Part shown: piece after piece, positions 23,634-33,539 of the stretch
Layout of the letters: each line of letters begins with the position of its first letter
How positions within the stretch are numbered: the first letter of the stretch is position 1
NCBI RefSeq assembly: GCF_021502585.1
Contig: NZ_JAKFGM010000003.1
Location: 62,001 to 126,000 of the forward strand
Direction: 5' to 3'
DNA length: 64,000 nucleotides
DNA from: Sphingomonas cremea
GTDB taxonomy: Bacteria > Pseudomonadota > Alphaproteobacteria > Sphingomonadales > Sphingomonadaceae
Made by a program: the position numbers and the translations under genes
Notes under the pieces: model-generated
What the model saw: the letters and a program-made list of their open reading frames with translations, nothing else
Told to the model about the DNA's origin: nothing
Database searches by the model: none

Positions 23634-23759
23634 TCAGGTGGCGTTGTCGACAGCGTTCGCCGCCGAGTTCAAATCTTTCGCCGTGCCGCGAACCGTATTG
23701 CACGCCGTGACGGCAACGCTGGCGCCGATTATCATTATGGTCACTACTTTCCGAAACAT
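23634..23759 (-). CDS. Entericidin A/B-family lipoprotein, copy 2
   Basis: This 41-aa protein starts MFRKVVTIMIIGA and has the lipobox AVTAC (Cys20), then NTVRGTAKDLNSAANAVDNA. It closely matches copy 1 over the lipobox and NTVRG core but lacks the C-terminal cysteines. ACAGGAG lies upstream of ATG 23759. It is 40 bp upstream of copy 1 on the same strand, so the two are probably one transcript. Confidence 0.83.
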   Translation of the reverse strand: MFRKVVTIMIIGASVAVTACNTVRGTAKDLNSAANAVDNAT

Positions 23760-23833
23760 GGCATAATCTCCTGTCTTGTGGCTGAACGAACGCCGCAAAT
23801 CCCGTTCGGTGCCATCACGCAGGCGAAATGCTC

Positions 23834-24628
23834 CTAGACCGCGACGGGCGCGGCGATGTGGGGATGCGGATCGTAGGCTTCGAACGCAAAATCTTCCGGC
23901 TCATAGGCGCCAATTGTTTGGCCGCGTTCCCTCATTACCAGTCGGGGCAGCGGACGCGGCTCACGCCCCAGCTGCAACCGCGCCTGTTCGAGATGGTTCG
24001 AGTAGAGGTGCACGTCCCCACCGGTCCAAACGAATATGCCAGGCTGTAGCCCGCACTCGCGCGCCAGCATGTGGGTCAGCAGCGCGTAGCTGGCAATATT
24101 GAACGGGACGCCCAGGAAGAAGTCGGCACTGCGCTGATACAGCTGCAGGTTTAGCCGTCCAGCCGCGACCTGGGTCTGGAACAGGCAATGACAGGGCGCC
24201 AGCGCCATTCGTTCGATCTCTCCCGGGTTCCATGCGGTAACGATCTGCCGCCGGGAGCCGGGATCGCGCTTAATCAGGTCGATGAGGTTTCGGATCTGGT
24301 CGATATGGCGCCCGTCGGGTGCCTCCCAATCCCGCCACTGTTTGCCATAGACCGGGCCAAGATCCCCATATTCGTCGGCCCATTCGTCCCAGATGCGGAC
24401 CTTTCGGTCCTGCAGCCAGCGAATATTGGTGTCGCCGCGGAGGAACCACAGTAATTCGACGATGATTGATCGCAAATGGAGCTTCTTCGTCGTCAGCAGC
24501 GGAAAGCCCTGGGCAAGGTCGAAACGCATCTGGCCGCCGAACAGCGATAGCGTGCCGGTTCCAGTGCGATCCATCTGCTCGACGCCTTCGTCGAGAATCC
24601 GCTGCATCAGGTCGAGATATTGGCGCAT
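23834..24628 (-). CDS. thyA: Thymidylate synthase
   Basis: This 264-aa ThyA methylates dUMP to dTMP with methylene-tetrahydrofolate. The length matches E. coli ThyA, the active-site cysteine is Cys146 in LAPCHCLFQ, and the motifs [26 protein letters not shown] and [21 protein letters not shown] are intact. It ends with the [15 protein letters not shown] tail typical of the family. No folA is adjacent in the window. Confidence 0.98.
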   Translation of the reverse strand: MRQYLDLMQRILDEGVEQMDRTGTGTLSLFGGQMRFDLAQGFPLLTTKKLHLRSIIVELLWFLRGDTNIRWLQDRKVRIWDEWADEYGDLGPVYGKQWRDWEAPDGRHIDQIRNLIDLIKRDPGSRRQIVTAWNPGEIERMALAPCHCLFQTQVAAGRLNLQLYQRSADFFLGVPFNIASYALLTHMLARECGLQPGIFVWTGGDVHLYSNHLEQARLQLGREPRPLPRLVMRERGQTIGAYEPEDFAFEAYDPHPHIAAPVAV

Positions 24629-24745
24629 GGCGTCACCCTAGCCGTCCGATTTGATACGTCCAGCGCCTGAAGCAGGGGATCGGTCAATCCGGATCGGACT
24701 TTGTTCGGTTAGGCATGAAGCAGCCGGAATCATAGGCTGGCGGGC

Positions 24746-25150
24746 ATGCTGTATCAGCGTGCCGAAACACCCGCGCTTCTCAACGGCCATGAAGCCGCAC
24801 GTCGCTTCTTTTCCTCCAGTTTCAGCGGCAAGAACCAGTCGCGAGAGCATTTGCTGGTCGCACATGTCGACAGCGCCGCGCGATGCATCCATGTTGAACA
24901 TTATCAGGGCGATTTTACTTCGGTCGGCCTCCCCGTGCGCCAGATCGTCTCCGATGCGGCCAAATTCGGCAGTGCCGGGGTCGTGCTGGCGCACAATCAT
25001 CCCAGCGGCGACTGCCAACCAAGCGATTCGGACTATCGGGCAACGCGCAGGCTGGCCCGCGCTGGGGAAACCATCGACCTGGCCGTACTCGATCATCTGG
25101 TCTTCGCCGGCAGTAACTGCAGCAGCATGCGGAGGATGGGGCTGCTTTAG
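24746..25150 (+). CDS. Short RadC-like JAB-domain protein
   Basis: This 134-aa protein consists of the JAB/MPN domain of the RadC family only. The metal motif is intact: AHNHPSGD followed by SDSD (H-x-H-x7-10-S-x-x-D pattern). Full RadC proteins (about 220 aa) begin with a helix-hairpin-helix region that is absent here. JAB proteins of this kind are found near mobile DNA and their function is unsettled. Its stop codon interlocks with the stop of the convergent gene (shared TTAG). Confidence 0.8.
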   Translation: MLYQRAETPALLNGHEAARRFFSSSFSGKNQSREHLLVAHVDSAARCIHVEHYQGDFTSVGLPVRQIVSDAAKFGSAGVVLAHNHPSGDCQPSDSDYRATRRLARAGETIDLAVLDHLVFAGSNCSSMRRMGLL

Positions 25151-25863
25151 GCCTTGCCACAAGGCTTGATCTGCGCCGGCTCGGGACGTGGCGCGGACAC
25201 TTTGAACGCAATGAAATAGGCGTCGCTGCCGGCCAGCCGGCTGGTTCTCACCGGCGAAAGCCCCACCGCGGCGAATTCGCAGATAAGCTGCTTCGGCGTC
25301 ATACCATGCCTTTTTACCGGCCGATCTGCATCCACCACGATCACCAAACCGCCATCTTTCAGTCCGTCCCGAAGATGCCAGAGAAATTCGTAGGGCTCGG
25401 TCACCTCATGGTACATGTGAACCAGGAAGATCCGGTCGAACGAATGCGCGGGCAGAAGCGGATTGGCAGGCTGGCCCAGTCTCACCGCGACATTGTCCAG
25501 ATTCTCACGCTGGACCCGCTGCGCCAGCCTGTCGCGAGTTTCCGGTACAATGTCCTGAGCCAGTACACGTCCCCGCGGACCAACAATCGGCGACAATCGA
25601 ACGGTGTAATAACCTTCGCCGGCGCCAACGTCAGCAATCGACATGGCTGGGACGACCCCCGCCAATCGCATCACTTCTTCCGCCTCGCCGACCCGATCGC
25701 GGGTGTCCTCGGTCGAAAAGCTGTCACCCACGATCGGCGCGATGTCGCGTCCGGCGGGCGGGAACGCACTGGGCTGCGGCTCCGCTCGGCAAGCCGCAAG
25801 ACCGAGCAATAGCAACAGATAGGACATGAGCGGGCCGGGACTGCCCTTCAGGTAGTCCCGCAT
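25147..25863 (-). CDS. Class I SAM-methyltransferase-like lipoprotein
   Basis: This 238-aa protein has a lipoprotein-like N-terminus: hydrophobic LLLLLGLAAC after MRDYLKGSPGP, with Cys25 in the lipobox. It then has a Rossmann methyltransferase fold with motif I ADVGAGEGYY and the later FLVHMYHEV. This class is seen as putative periplasmic methyltransferases in proteobacteria; the source of SAM outside the cytoplasm is unexplained. The start is uncertain: ATG 25863 (AGGA upstream), 25872 or 25827. It directly follows prfB. Confidence 0.78.
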   Translation of the reverse strand: MRDYLKGSPGPLMSYLLLLLGLAACRAEPQPSAFPPAGRDIAPIVGDSFSTEDTRDRVGEAEEVMRLAGVVPAMSIADVGAGEGYYTVRLSPIVGPRGRVLAQDIVPETRDRLAQRVQRENLDNVAVRLGQPANPLLPAHSFDRIFLVHMYHEVTEPYEFLWHLRDGLKDGGLVIVVDADRPVKRHGMTPKQLICEFAAVGLSPVRTSRLAGSDAYFIAFKVSAPRPEPAQIKPCGKA

Positions 25864-25873
25864 GCGGCTCATC

Positions 25874-27001
25874 CTAATCGACGTCCTCGACATCCACCTT
25901 CTCGCCCGTAACGCGCTGCGAGAGGGCCGCTGCCATGAAGCGGTCGAGATCACCGTCGAGAACGTCCGACGGTGCCGTCGAGGTCACACCTGTGCGCAGG
26001 TCCTTCACCAGCTGATAGGGCTGCAGCACATAGCTGCGGATCTGGTGGCCCCAGCCGATGTCGGTCTTGGCCGCATTGACGGCATTGGCCTCCGCCTCGC
26101 GCTTCTGCAGTTCATTTTCATAAAGGCGGGCGCGGAGTTGCTTAAAAGCTTCGGCGCGATTCTTGTGCTGGCTGCGCTGGTTTTGGCAAGCGACAACGAT
26201 GCCCGTGGGGATATGGGTGATCCTGACCGCGCTATCGGTGGTGTTAATATGCTGCCCGCCCGCACCGGACGCCCGATATGTGTCGATCCGCAAGTCTGAT
26301 TCATTCACTTCGATGTCGATGTCGTCGTCCACCTCTGGGTAGACCCACACCGATGCAAAGCTGGTATGGCGGCGCGCTGAACTGTCATAGGGACTGATCC
26401 GCACCAGACGGTGGACCCCACTCTCGGTCTTGAGGTTGCCATAGGCGTTCTCGCCCTTGACCAGGATAGTCGCCGACTTGATCCCGGCCTGCTCGCCTGA
26501 ATGATGGTCGATCAGTTCGACCTTCATGCCGTGCCGTTCGGCCCAGCGCGTGTACATGCGCTGGAGCATCCCGGCCCAGTCATTGCTCTCGGTGCCGCCG
26601 GCGCCGGCGTTGACCTCGACATAGCTGTTATTGGCGTCAGCTTCCCCGGCAAGGAGAGCGGCCACCTTGTCTCGCTCGGCCCGTTCGGCAAGCTCTGCCA
26701 GCGCGCGGACACCGTCGTCGACCAGTTCGTCGTCGCCTTCCGTTTCGGCCATTTCGATCAACTCGACCGTGTCATTAAGCTCGGACTCGATCTTCCGCGT
26801 CGCGCCGATCGCCTCGTCCAGTCGCCGGCGTTCACGCATTACGTCCTGCGCTGCCTTGGGGTCGTCCCACAGCGTTGAATCCTCGACCTTGGCGTTCAAT
26901 TCTTCCAGCCGCCGGTTGGCCTTATCCCAGTCAAGGAACCGGCGCAGGAGCGCGGTGGCCGCATTGATTTGATCGATATGAGCTTGCGCTTCAGCGCGCA
27001 T
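25874..27001 (-). CDS. prfB: Peptide chain release factor 2
   Basis: This is 375-aa RF2, which reads UAA and UGA stops. The peptidyl-hydrolysis motif GGQ is at 248-250 in [16 protein letters not shown]. The stop-reading tripeptide appears as SPY in [14 protein letters not shown], the form usual in alphaproteobacteria. The frame runs uninterrupted, so the programmed +1 frameshift of E. coli prfB is absent. The methyltransferase-like gene follows within about 10 bp. Confidence 0.97.
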   Translation of the reverse strand: MRAEAQAHIDQINAATALLRRFLDWDKANRRLEELNAKVEDSTLWDDPKAAQDVMRERRRLDEAIGATRKIESELNDTVELIEMAETEGDDELVDDGVRALAELAERAERDKVAALLAGEADANNSYVEVNAGAGGTESNDWAGMLQRMYTRWAERHGMKVELIDHHSGEQAGIKSATILVKGENAYGNLKTESGVHRLVRISPYDSSARRHTSFASVWVYPEVDDDIDIEVNESDLRIDTYRASGAGGQHINTTDSAVRITHIPTGIVVACQNQRSQHKNRAEAFKQLRARLYENELQKREAEANAVNAAKTDIGWGHQIRSYVLQPYQLVKDLRTGVTSTAPSDVLDGDLDRFMAAALSQRVTGEKVDVEDVD

Positions 27002-27093
27002 GGGAAACTCCAGTCTTCATTCCCGCGATGGCCGGCATCCATGCAGATACTCGGTGCCCAGCCGAGGTCGGGGGACGATTTGTGAGAGGGGCG

Positions 27094-29664
27094 TTAGTAG
27101 ATGCCGCCCTGCCTTTGCAAGAATTCGGAACTGTCGGCGGGTGATTTCGGCTTGGCGGGCCCTGCCCGCCGAATTGGGCGAGCCGCAATTCGGCTCTCAC
27201 CGTCCACTTGCGCCTTGGCCAGCTCAATGCTCCGGCGGAAGGAGCGCCGTGGCTCCGTCTCAGGCTGGAACGCCTCCCAGATGACAGAAGATTTGGGATC
27301 AACGGTCGTCGGGAAAACCCCGAAAACGCGCTTTCCTGTTGCCCGATCGACCCGGACCATGCGGATGCCGGGCGGGGCGACGAACGGTATTTTCGGCAAA
27401 TCCTTGAAAGCGACCTGGGCAAATTGCTTGAAGATCGGTGCCGCCACTCGTCCGCCCTGTGCACCATGCCCCATTGGGCGCGGCTGATCATAGCCGATGT
27501 AGACGCCGGCAACGACTTCCGGAGTACCCCCGATGAACCAGACATTGGTGGGTCCCGACGTCGTTCCGGTCTTGCCGAACATCGGTCGGTCGAGGTCACG
27601 AAGCACGGTCGCAGTACCGCGCTCGATCACACCCTCCATTATGTGGACCATCTGATAGGCGGCCTGGGCATCGAGCAGCTGCTTTTGGCGGGATGGCGGG
27701 CGCGGCATCGCCTTGCCATCCCATTCGGCTGCATTGCAGGCACCGCCGTTGTCGGCCTCCATCACCTGGCAGCGATTGTCGCTGCGCAAGATGACCTTGC
27801 CATTCCGGTCCTGGACATAGTCGATCACCGTAGGTGTCACCGACCGGCCGCTGTTAGCTAAAATAGCGTAGGCGTTGGTCAGCTTAAGAACTGTCGTGTC
27901 ACCGGCGCCCAGGGCGATCGACAGATAGCGATCATAATTGCCGACCCCCAGCTTGGACGCATTGGCAACCACCTTATCCATTCCGGTTTGCGATGCAGCG
28001 CGAATGGTCATCAGATTGCGCGACTGCTCGACGCCCCAGCGCATTGTCTTCGGTCCAGAATATTTGCCGTCGAAGTTGCGGAAGCACTTGTTGCCCAGAC
28101 CGGCGCCCTGCCAAACGCAGAACGGTGCGTCGACGATAATCGAGGCTGGAGTCATCCCGTTTTCGAGCGCAGTTACATAAACGACCGGCTTGAATGCGGA
28201 GCCCGGCTGCCGCAGCGCTTGGGTCGCGCGGTTGTAGGATGACCCGATCACGTCGAACCCGCCCTGCATCGCCAACACGCGTCCGGTATGAACTTCCTCT
28301 GCGATGAAGCCGCCGCCAACTTCTGGGATCGATCGCAGAGCATAGCTGTCCAGTCCAAGCTGCTTGACGATGATTATCATCCCAGGTCGGAGCGCGTTGA
28401 ACGCGGTCCCGCCTGCACCGCGTACGGGCTGGACCGCAGCCGAGGCCGGTAGGGTGCCGGTTGATCCGTCAGGAAGACCAATCCGTGCGCTACCGGAATC
28501 CTTTGAAAGAACGACTGCCTTCTTCCAGTCGGGAAAGCCGGTACCGAGCGCGGCAACCCGCAGTTGAGTCTGCCAGTCGCTGCCGACATCGATGCTGAGG
28601 CCAGTATCGCGCCAGCCTCGACCGCCGTCGAACCTGGATAGGCCCTCACGAAGTGCATCCGCGGCTGCATCCTGCATTTTGGGGACCATCGAAGTGCGGA
28701 CCCATAGGCCGCCGGCGTAGACGCTGTTGGGCCCGTCCTCCGCCTTTTCCCCGAACCGCTTCAAAAGGTCCCGGCGAACCTCCTCCATGAAGTAGCCGCC
28801 TTGGTCGCGGAACTTGGCGCTGCTTCCGTAGCGGATCGTGCCCAAGGGCGCTGCTGCAGCGGCCGCGCGTTGGTCTTCGGTGATGTAACCATTCCTGGCC
28901 ATTTCGCGCAGGACGTAATTGCGCCGGGCCAAGGCCTTTTCGGTCGCCCGCACAGGGTCGTAATTGCTCGGCGCCTTAGGAAGCACGGCAAGGTAGGCCG
29001 CTTCGGGAAGGGTCAGGTCGGCGACGTCCTTATCGAAATAAGCGCGGCTTGCCGCCTGGACACCATAGGCATTGCGGCCGAGGAAGATCGAATTGAGGTA
29101 GAGTTCGAGTATTTGCTCTTTGCTCAGCGTGTCCTCAAGGCGGAATGCCAGGATCGCTTCGCGGATCTTGCGGCTAATCGCATATGTGTCGTCCTGGAGC
29201 AGATATTTGGCGACCTGCTGAGTTATGGTCGAGCCACCCTTCGCGCGCCCACCGCTTACTGACTTGCGGGTATAGTCGAACACTGCGCCGATCAGGCCGG
29301 GATAGTCGATGCCGCCATGGCTGAAGAAAGTCTTGTCTTCAGCCGAGACGAAGGCGTGGACCACCAACGGTGGGTATTCGTCATAGGCCAGTTCGACCCG
29401 CCGCTCGCGTGCAAAGGTCTGCACCGGATTGCCGTCATAGCCACGGACGTTGGTCGGTAGCGGTGGCTGATAGGCGAGTAGTTTCTCCGAGCTCGGCAGG
29501 CCGGTGGCGAAATAGACGAATATCAGGCTTCCGAACAGCAGCCCGCCTACGGCGCACCATGCCGAGCGACGAACCCACTTGCGCTCGAACCAATGATCGA
29601 CGCGGTCGTGGACTCGCTGATTGAACGCGACCAGATCGGGAATTTGTAACGCCAGGGAAGTCAT
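27094..29664 (-). CDS. mrcA: Penicillin-binding protein 1A (bifunctional)
   Basis: This 856-aa class A PBP polymerises and cross-links peptidoglycan. It has a membrane anchor (about residues 36-54) and the glycosyltransferase-51 domain with catalytic Glu109 in SAEDKTFFSHGGID. The transpeptidase has S489-AFK (SxxK), an SRN motif and K698-TG. An intervening OB-like domain is typical of PBP1A. It lies upstream of prfB and downstream of the amidase gene on the same strand, forming an envelope cluster. Confidence 0.95.
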   Translation of the reverse strand: MTSLALQIPDLVAFNQRVHDRVDHWFERKWVRRSAWCAVGGLLFGSLIFVYFATGLPSSEKLLAYQPPLPTNVRGYDGNPVQTFARERRVELAYDEYPPLVVHAFVSAEDKTFFSHGGIDYPGLIGAVFDYTRKSVSGGRAKGGSTITQQVAKYLLQDDTYAISRKIREAILAFRLEDTLSKEQILELYLNSIFLGRNAYGVQAASRAYFDKDVADLTLPEAAYLAVLPKAPSNYDPVRATEKALARRNYVLREMARNGYITEDQRAAAAAAPLGTIRYGSSAKFRDQGGYFMEEVRRDLLKRFGEKAEDGPNSVYAGGLWVRTSMVPKMQDAAADALREGLSRFDGGRGWRDTGLSIDVGSDWQTQLRVAALGTGFPDWKKAVVLSKDSGSARIGLPDGSTGTLPASAAVQPVRGAGGTAFNALRPGMIIIVKQLGLDSYALRSIPEVGGGFIAEEVHTGRVLAMQGGFDVIGSSYNRATQALRQPGSAFKPVVYVTALENGMTPASIIVDAPFCVWQGAGLGNKCFRNFDGKYSGPKTMRWGVEQSRNLMTIRAASQTGMDKVVANASKLGVGNYDRYLSIALGAGDTTVLKLTNAYAILANSGRSVTPTVIDYVQDRNGKVILRSDNRCQVMEADNGGACNAAEWDGKAMPRPPSRQKQLLDAQAAYQMVHIMEGVIERGTATVLRDLDRPMFGKTGTTSGPTNVWFIGGTPEVVAGVYIGYDQPRPMGHGAQGGRVAAPIFKQFAQVAFKDLPKIPFVAPPGIRMVRVDRATGKRVFGVFPTTVDPKSSVIWEAFQPETEPRRSFRRSIELAKAQVDGESRIAARPIRRAGPAKPKSPADSSEFLQRQGGIY

Positions 29665-29708
29665 CTTCCCTACCCGTCTAGCGCCTTCCCCAGCGCCGCG
29701 AAAGCCGC

Positions 29709-30596
29709 CTATTGCCGTGCCGACCGCGTTGCGAGGTCAGCTTCGACGGCCTGAGCCAACGCGAGGACGAGCGGCGCCCGTCCCTCCGTGGTAACCAGCA
29801 TAGCCTCATCGTCCGCGTTGCTGATATACCCAGCCTCTACAAGAACCGCCGGTGTTTCGGCCCGACGAAGCACATGGAAGGCGGCGAACTGGTGTGGCCG
29901 CGGCCGCAGCTCTACCAGCCCCGTCGCCCGCCGAAGCAGGCGCTCGGCAAGACCGGCAGAGGCCTCCATCTGCTCTCGCAGTGCTACGTCTGTAAGCAAC
30001 GCCCGGACGGAACCGTCGGCTTCGCTGGACAAGGCCCCGTCCCTTATATTTTCCGCCTCAGCGAAGCGGGCGGCTTCGGCGCTCGAGGCGACGTCGGAAA
30101 GGGAGTAGACTGTGGCGCCCCTGGCCAGCGGATTGGGCGCGCTGTCCATGTGCAGCGACAGGAACAGGCTTGCGTGAAGCCGCCGGGCAATGCCTGCGCG
30201 CTGTTCCAGGGTAAGATATTTGTCGTCCTCGCGGGTCAGGGCGACGCGTACCCGGCCCCGCTGCTCAAGGAGGTCGGCCAACTCCTTGGCCATTGCCAGG
30301 GTCAGCTCCTTTTCCTGGCTCGCCCCTGAAACGCCCGGAGCCCCGGGATCCTTGCCGCCATGCCCAGGATCAATCAGCACGATTGGCCGCCCAGGAATGC
30401 GCGCTTCGCGAACCCGAACATCCGCCACGGCCTCGGGGAGCTCGAGAGTAAGGCCGCCTGTTCGCGCTTCGCCGATTAACGCAATTGCATCGCCGACTAC
30501 GCCGCCACCGCCTCGTCCCAGCGCCAGCGAGAGAAGCGCGACTGCTACCAACGTGCCCGAAGCGACTGCCAAGCCAATTCGCTTATTCCGATCCAT
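29709..30596 (-). CDS. N-acetylmuramoyl-L-alanine amidase (Amidase_3)
   Basis: This 295-aa zinc amidase cuts the bond between the glycan strand and stem peptides, usually in cell separation. The conserved zinc and catalytic positions are visible: His in IDPGHGGKDPG, Glu in QEKELTL, His in LSLHMDS and Glu in LVEAGYISN. An N-terminal hydrophobic segment (about 7-25) is a signal or anchor. It lacks an AMIN domain, so it is a short AmiA-like form. PBP1A follows after 44 bp. Confidence 0.92.
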   Translation of the reverse strand: MDRNKRIGLAVASGTLVAVALLSLALGRGGGGVVGDAIALIGEARTGGLTLELPEAVADVRVREARIPGRPIVLIDPGHGGKDPGAPGVSGASQEKELTLAMAKELADLLEQRGRVRVALTREDDKYLTLEQRAGIARRLHASLFLSLHMDSAPNPLARGATVYSLSDVASSAEAARFAEAENIRDGALSSEADGSVRALLTDVALREQMEASAGLAERLLRRATGLVELRPRPHQFAAFHVLRRAETPAVLVEAGYISNADDEAMLVTTEGRAPLVLALAQAVEADLATRSARQ

Positions 30597-30994
30597 GAGG
30601 TGAGGTTAGGGCTCGTCGGCTTCCTCGCCAAGGCAAGACTGAAGCGATTATTTGACCGTCAAGGTTGCGAGGTCGCAGGCCGGATGCTAACCGAGATTGT
30701 CCTTCCGGCAATTCGGACGGACGCGCTGCGACCACCGGCCAATTGTTCCGTCCCCAGACGGCAAGCAGGCTGGTCGGACCCGCGGCTTTCAAGGTTGACG
30801 CTGCATGATGCCACAGGACGCCACCGCCGTGCTCAGATCCGAGTATGGCCACGCGTCGTTCGCGACGACGATCGCGAGGCATTTAGCAGCAGAGGCAATT
30901 TCCGCACATCGCGCCATCGCCAATAAGGCACTGGCCAAGACTATTGCGCGCCGCCGGCCCACCAGGGCCGCGCCCCGCGCCCGGAGAATTTTCA
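30597..30994. other. 398-bp divergent region and rne leader
   Basis: This gap lies between the divergent amidase and rne genes. Two short TTGAC boxes occur (30652 and 30795), but neither has a convincing -10 box at the right distance. Long 5' leaders are known for rne because RNase E controls its own mRNA; this region could serve that role. I see no gene. Confidence 0.5.
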
Positions 30995-33448
30995 ATGTCC
31001 ATGCGCATGCTAATCGACGCGCGCCACCCGGAGGAGACCCGGGTAGCCGTCGCAAAGGGAAATCGGATCGAGGAATTTGATTTCGAATCCTCGGAGCACA
31101 AGCAGCTCAAAGGTAATATTTATCTAGCCAAGGTGACCCGCGTCGAACCGTCGCTGCAAGCGGCGTTCGTCGATTATGGCGGCAACCGCCACGGTTTCCT
31201 TGCCTTTAGCGAAATCCATCCCGACTATTATCAGATCCCCAAGGCGGATCGCGACGCATTGCTGGCAGAAGAGGCCGAGCATGCCGCCGAGGAAGAGCGG
31301 CTTCGTGCGGCCGAGCTCGGCTACGACGACGATGATGACGACAACGTGGACGATTTGGAGGACACGGGCGAGGACGCCGGCGATCCCGATGGCGAGCGCG
31401 AGGAAGCGCATGAGGTGGGTACCGGATCGGCCCGATCGCCCGTCGACGAAAGCGCCGCCGAGGAGCTGCGCAAGAAGCGCCAGGCCCTGCGCCGTCGCTA
31501 TAAGATCCAGGACGTAATCCAGCGCCGCCAGGTGCTATTGGTCCAGGTGGTCAAGGAAGAGCGCGGCAACAAGGGCGCGGCCCTGACCACCTATCTGAGC
31601 CTCGCCGGCCGTTATTGCGTGCTGATGCCGAACACGTCCCACGGCGGCGGTATCAGCCGGAAGATCAGCAATGGCGCCGATCGCAAACGGCTCAAGTCGA
31701 TCATTTCCGACCTCAAGCTGCCTTCGACCATGGGCCTGATCGTCCGCACCGCGGGACTGTCGCGGACAAAGACGGAGATCAAGCGCGACTTCGATTATCT
31801 CGCCCGGCTTTGGGACGAAGTACGCGAGCGCACGCTGTCGTCCTCGGCGCCAGCGCTGATCTATCGCGACAGCGACCTGATCAAGCGTGCGATCCGCGAT
31901 CTGTATCATCGTGAGATTGATGAAGTAATTGTCGAGGGGGACGACGGGTATAAGGCTGCTCGCGGCTTCATGAAGCTGCTGATGCCGAGCCATGTTCGCC
32001 GCGTGATGCAATATGCCGATCCGGTGCCCGTATTCCAGCGCTACGGCGTCGAGGACCAGCTTACCGCCATGTACCAGCCGATCGTCCAGTTGAAGTCGGG
32101 CGGTTACCTGGTGATCAACCCGACTGAGGCCCTGGTCTCGATCGATATCAACTCCGGTCGTTCGACCCGTGAGCATAATATCGAGCAAACAGCGTTTGCG
32201 ACCAACCTCGAGGCTGCGGCCGAAATCGCGCGTCAACTACGGCTTCGCGACATGGCCGGCCTAGTCGTCATCGACTTCATCGACATGGAGCAATCGAGCC
32301 ATGTCCGGAAGGTCGAGAAGGCGATGAAGGAGGCGCTGAAGAACGATCGCGCTCGAATCCAGGTCGGCCGCATCAGCAGTTTCGGACTGATGGAAATGAG
32401 CCGCCAGCGCCTGCGTACTGGCGTGCTTGAAGCTTCAACCAAGACCTGCCCGCACTGCGAGGGCACTGGCCTGATGCGTACGGCCTCCTCGTCCGGGCTC
32501 AGCGCACTTCGGATCATCGAAGACGAGGCCGCTCGTGGCCGCGGCGACCGGATCACGCTCCGAGCTGGGCGCGAGGCGGCGATTTATGTCCTGAACAAAA
32601 AGCGGTCCGAACTGGCCGAGATCGAAGAGCGCTACGGCGTCACCGTCGAAATCGTCATCGAAGAAACATTCGAGGGCGCGCGGATGACCGTCGAAAGCTC
32701 GGGCCCCCGGCCCCAGCCCAAAGAGCGTCCTGCTGTTCAGCCGATGGTCGTCGAGGAAGAGGAGTATCTCCCCGAAGTCGACGAGGAAGAGGTCGAGGAA
32801 GCCGAAGCCAGCGACGACCGCGCCGAAGATGAAGGCGATCGCAACAGCCGGCGTCGTCGGCGTCGGCGTCGCGGTGGGCGCAACCGCCGTCGCGACGGCG
32901 AGACCGAGGCGAGCGAGGCAGCCGAACTTCCCGAAACTGCCACTCAGGCATCCGAAGCCGAGCAGTTGGGCGAAGAAGAGGCTGCGGAGCGGCCGATTTC
33001 GGCCGACGCGGAGGGGTCCAAGCCCCGCCGCGGCCGACGCGGGGGGAGAGGCCGGCGCGGCCGGGCCGGGACCGACGTCGAAGCGGCGGAAATCACCCCC
33101 GAGGCCCCGCCCATGGCGGACCTGCCGGTATCCGAGGAACCTGCCCCCGAGACCGCCGAACCGGCGGCGGACGAGCAACCCAAGACTCGCCGCCGTCCGC
33201 GTGCTCGCAAGAAGGTCGAGGATACCGCCGGAGCCGAAGCGGCTCCAGCTATGGCACCCGTTGAGGAGCCCGCCGAGGAAATAGCACCGGCAGAAAAGCC
33301 GAAGCGGCGCAGCCGGGCCAAGAAAGAGCCCGAGGTTGCACCCATCGAGCCTACTCCGGCACCCAGGCCCGCGCCCGCCCCTGAGGCAAGCAATGAGGAT
33401 GTTCCCGGCGAGCCGCGTCGCGGCTGGTGGCAGCGGACCTTCGGCTAA
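30995..33448 (+). CDS. rne: Ribonuclease E (Rne/Rng family)
   Basis: This 817-aa endoribonuclease has MSMRMLIDARH near the start, an S1 domain with a long acidic insertion (about residues 93-165), the catalytic Asp384 in SIDINSGRST and the zinc-link CPHC (485-488). The C-terminal third is disordered, alternating acidic runs and arginine-rich blocks (RRRRRRRGGRNRRR), as in degradosome scaffolds of alphaproteobacteria. It starts mRNA decay and rRNA/tRNA processing. ATG 30995 has GGAG upstream and gives the conserved N-terminus; a terminator follows. Confidence 0.96.
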   Translation: MSMRMLIDARHPEETRVAVAKGNRIEEFDFESSEHKQLKGNIYLAKVTRVEPSLQAAFVDYGGNRHGFLAFSEIHPDYYQIPKADRDALLAEEAEHAAEEERLRAAELGYDDDDDDNVDDLEDTGEDAGDPDGEREEAHEVGTGSARSPVDESAAEELRKKRQALRRRYKIQDVIQRRQVLLVQVVKEERGNKGAALTTYLSLAGRYCVLMPNTSHGGGISRKISNGADRKRLKSIISDLKLPSTMGLIVRTAGLSRTKTEIKRDFDYLARLWDEVRERTLSSSAPALIYRDSDLIKRAIRDLYHREIDEVIVEGDDGYKAARGFMKLLMPSHVRRVMQYADPVPVFQRYGVEDQLTAMYQPIVQLKSGGYLVINPTEALVSIDINSGRSTREHNIEQTAFATNLEAAAEIARQLRLRDMAGLVVIDFIDMEQSSHVRKVEKAMKEALKNDRARIQVGRISSFGLMEMSRQRLRTGVLEASTKTCPHCEGTGLMRTASSSGLSALRIIEDEAARGRGDRITLRAGREAAIYVLNKKRSELAEIEERYGVTVEIVIEETFEGARMTVESSGPRPQPKERPAVQPMVVEEEEYLPEVDEEEVEEAEASDDRAEDEGDRNSRRRRRRRRGGRNRRRDGETEASEAAELPETATQASEAEQLGEEEAAERPISADAEGSKPRRGRRGGRGRRGRAGTDVEAAEITPEAPPMADLPVSEEPAPETAEPAADEQPKTRRRPRARKKVEDTAGAEAAPAMAPVEEPAEEIAPAEKPKRRSRAKKEPEVAPIEPTPAPRPAPAPEASNEDVPGEPRRGWWQRTFG

Positions 33449-33468
33449 TGACTGCCACTTACCGATGA

Positions 33469-33506
33469 AACCGGCCCGCGCATCGAACCCGCGGGCTGGT
33501 TTTCAT
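33469..33506 (+). terminator. Rho-independent terminator after rne
   Basis: AACCGGCCCGCG (33469-33480) pairs with CGCGGGCTGGTT (33490-33501) with one G-T wobble, a 9-nt loop and a TTTTCATT tail. It lies between rne and the M48 peptidase gene and argues for a start of the latter downstream of it. Confidence 0.85.
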
Positions 33507-33539
33507 TCACCGTTCATGCGCACGGTGGGACAGCAAGGC

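Noticed and set aside
25874-27001. Programmed frameshift in prfB
   Set aside because: The frame is continuous through the region where E. coli has its in-frame TGA; no slippery site is needed.
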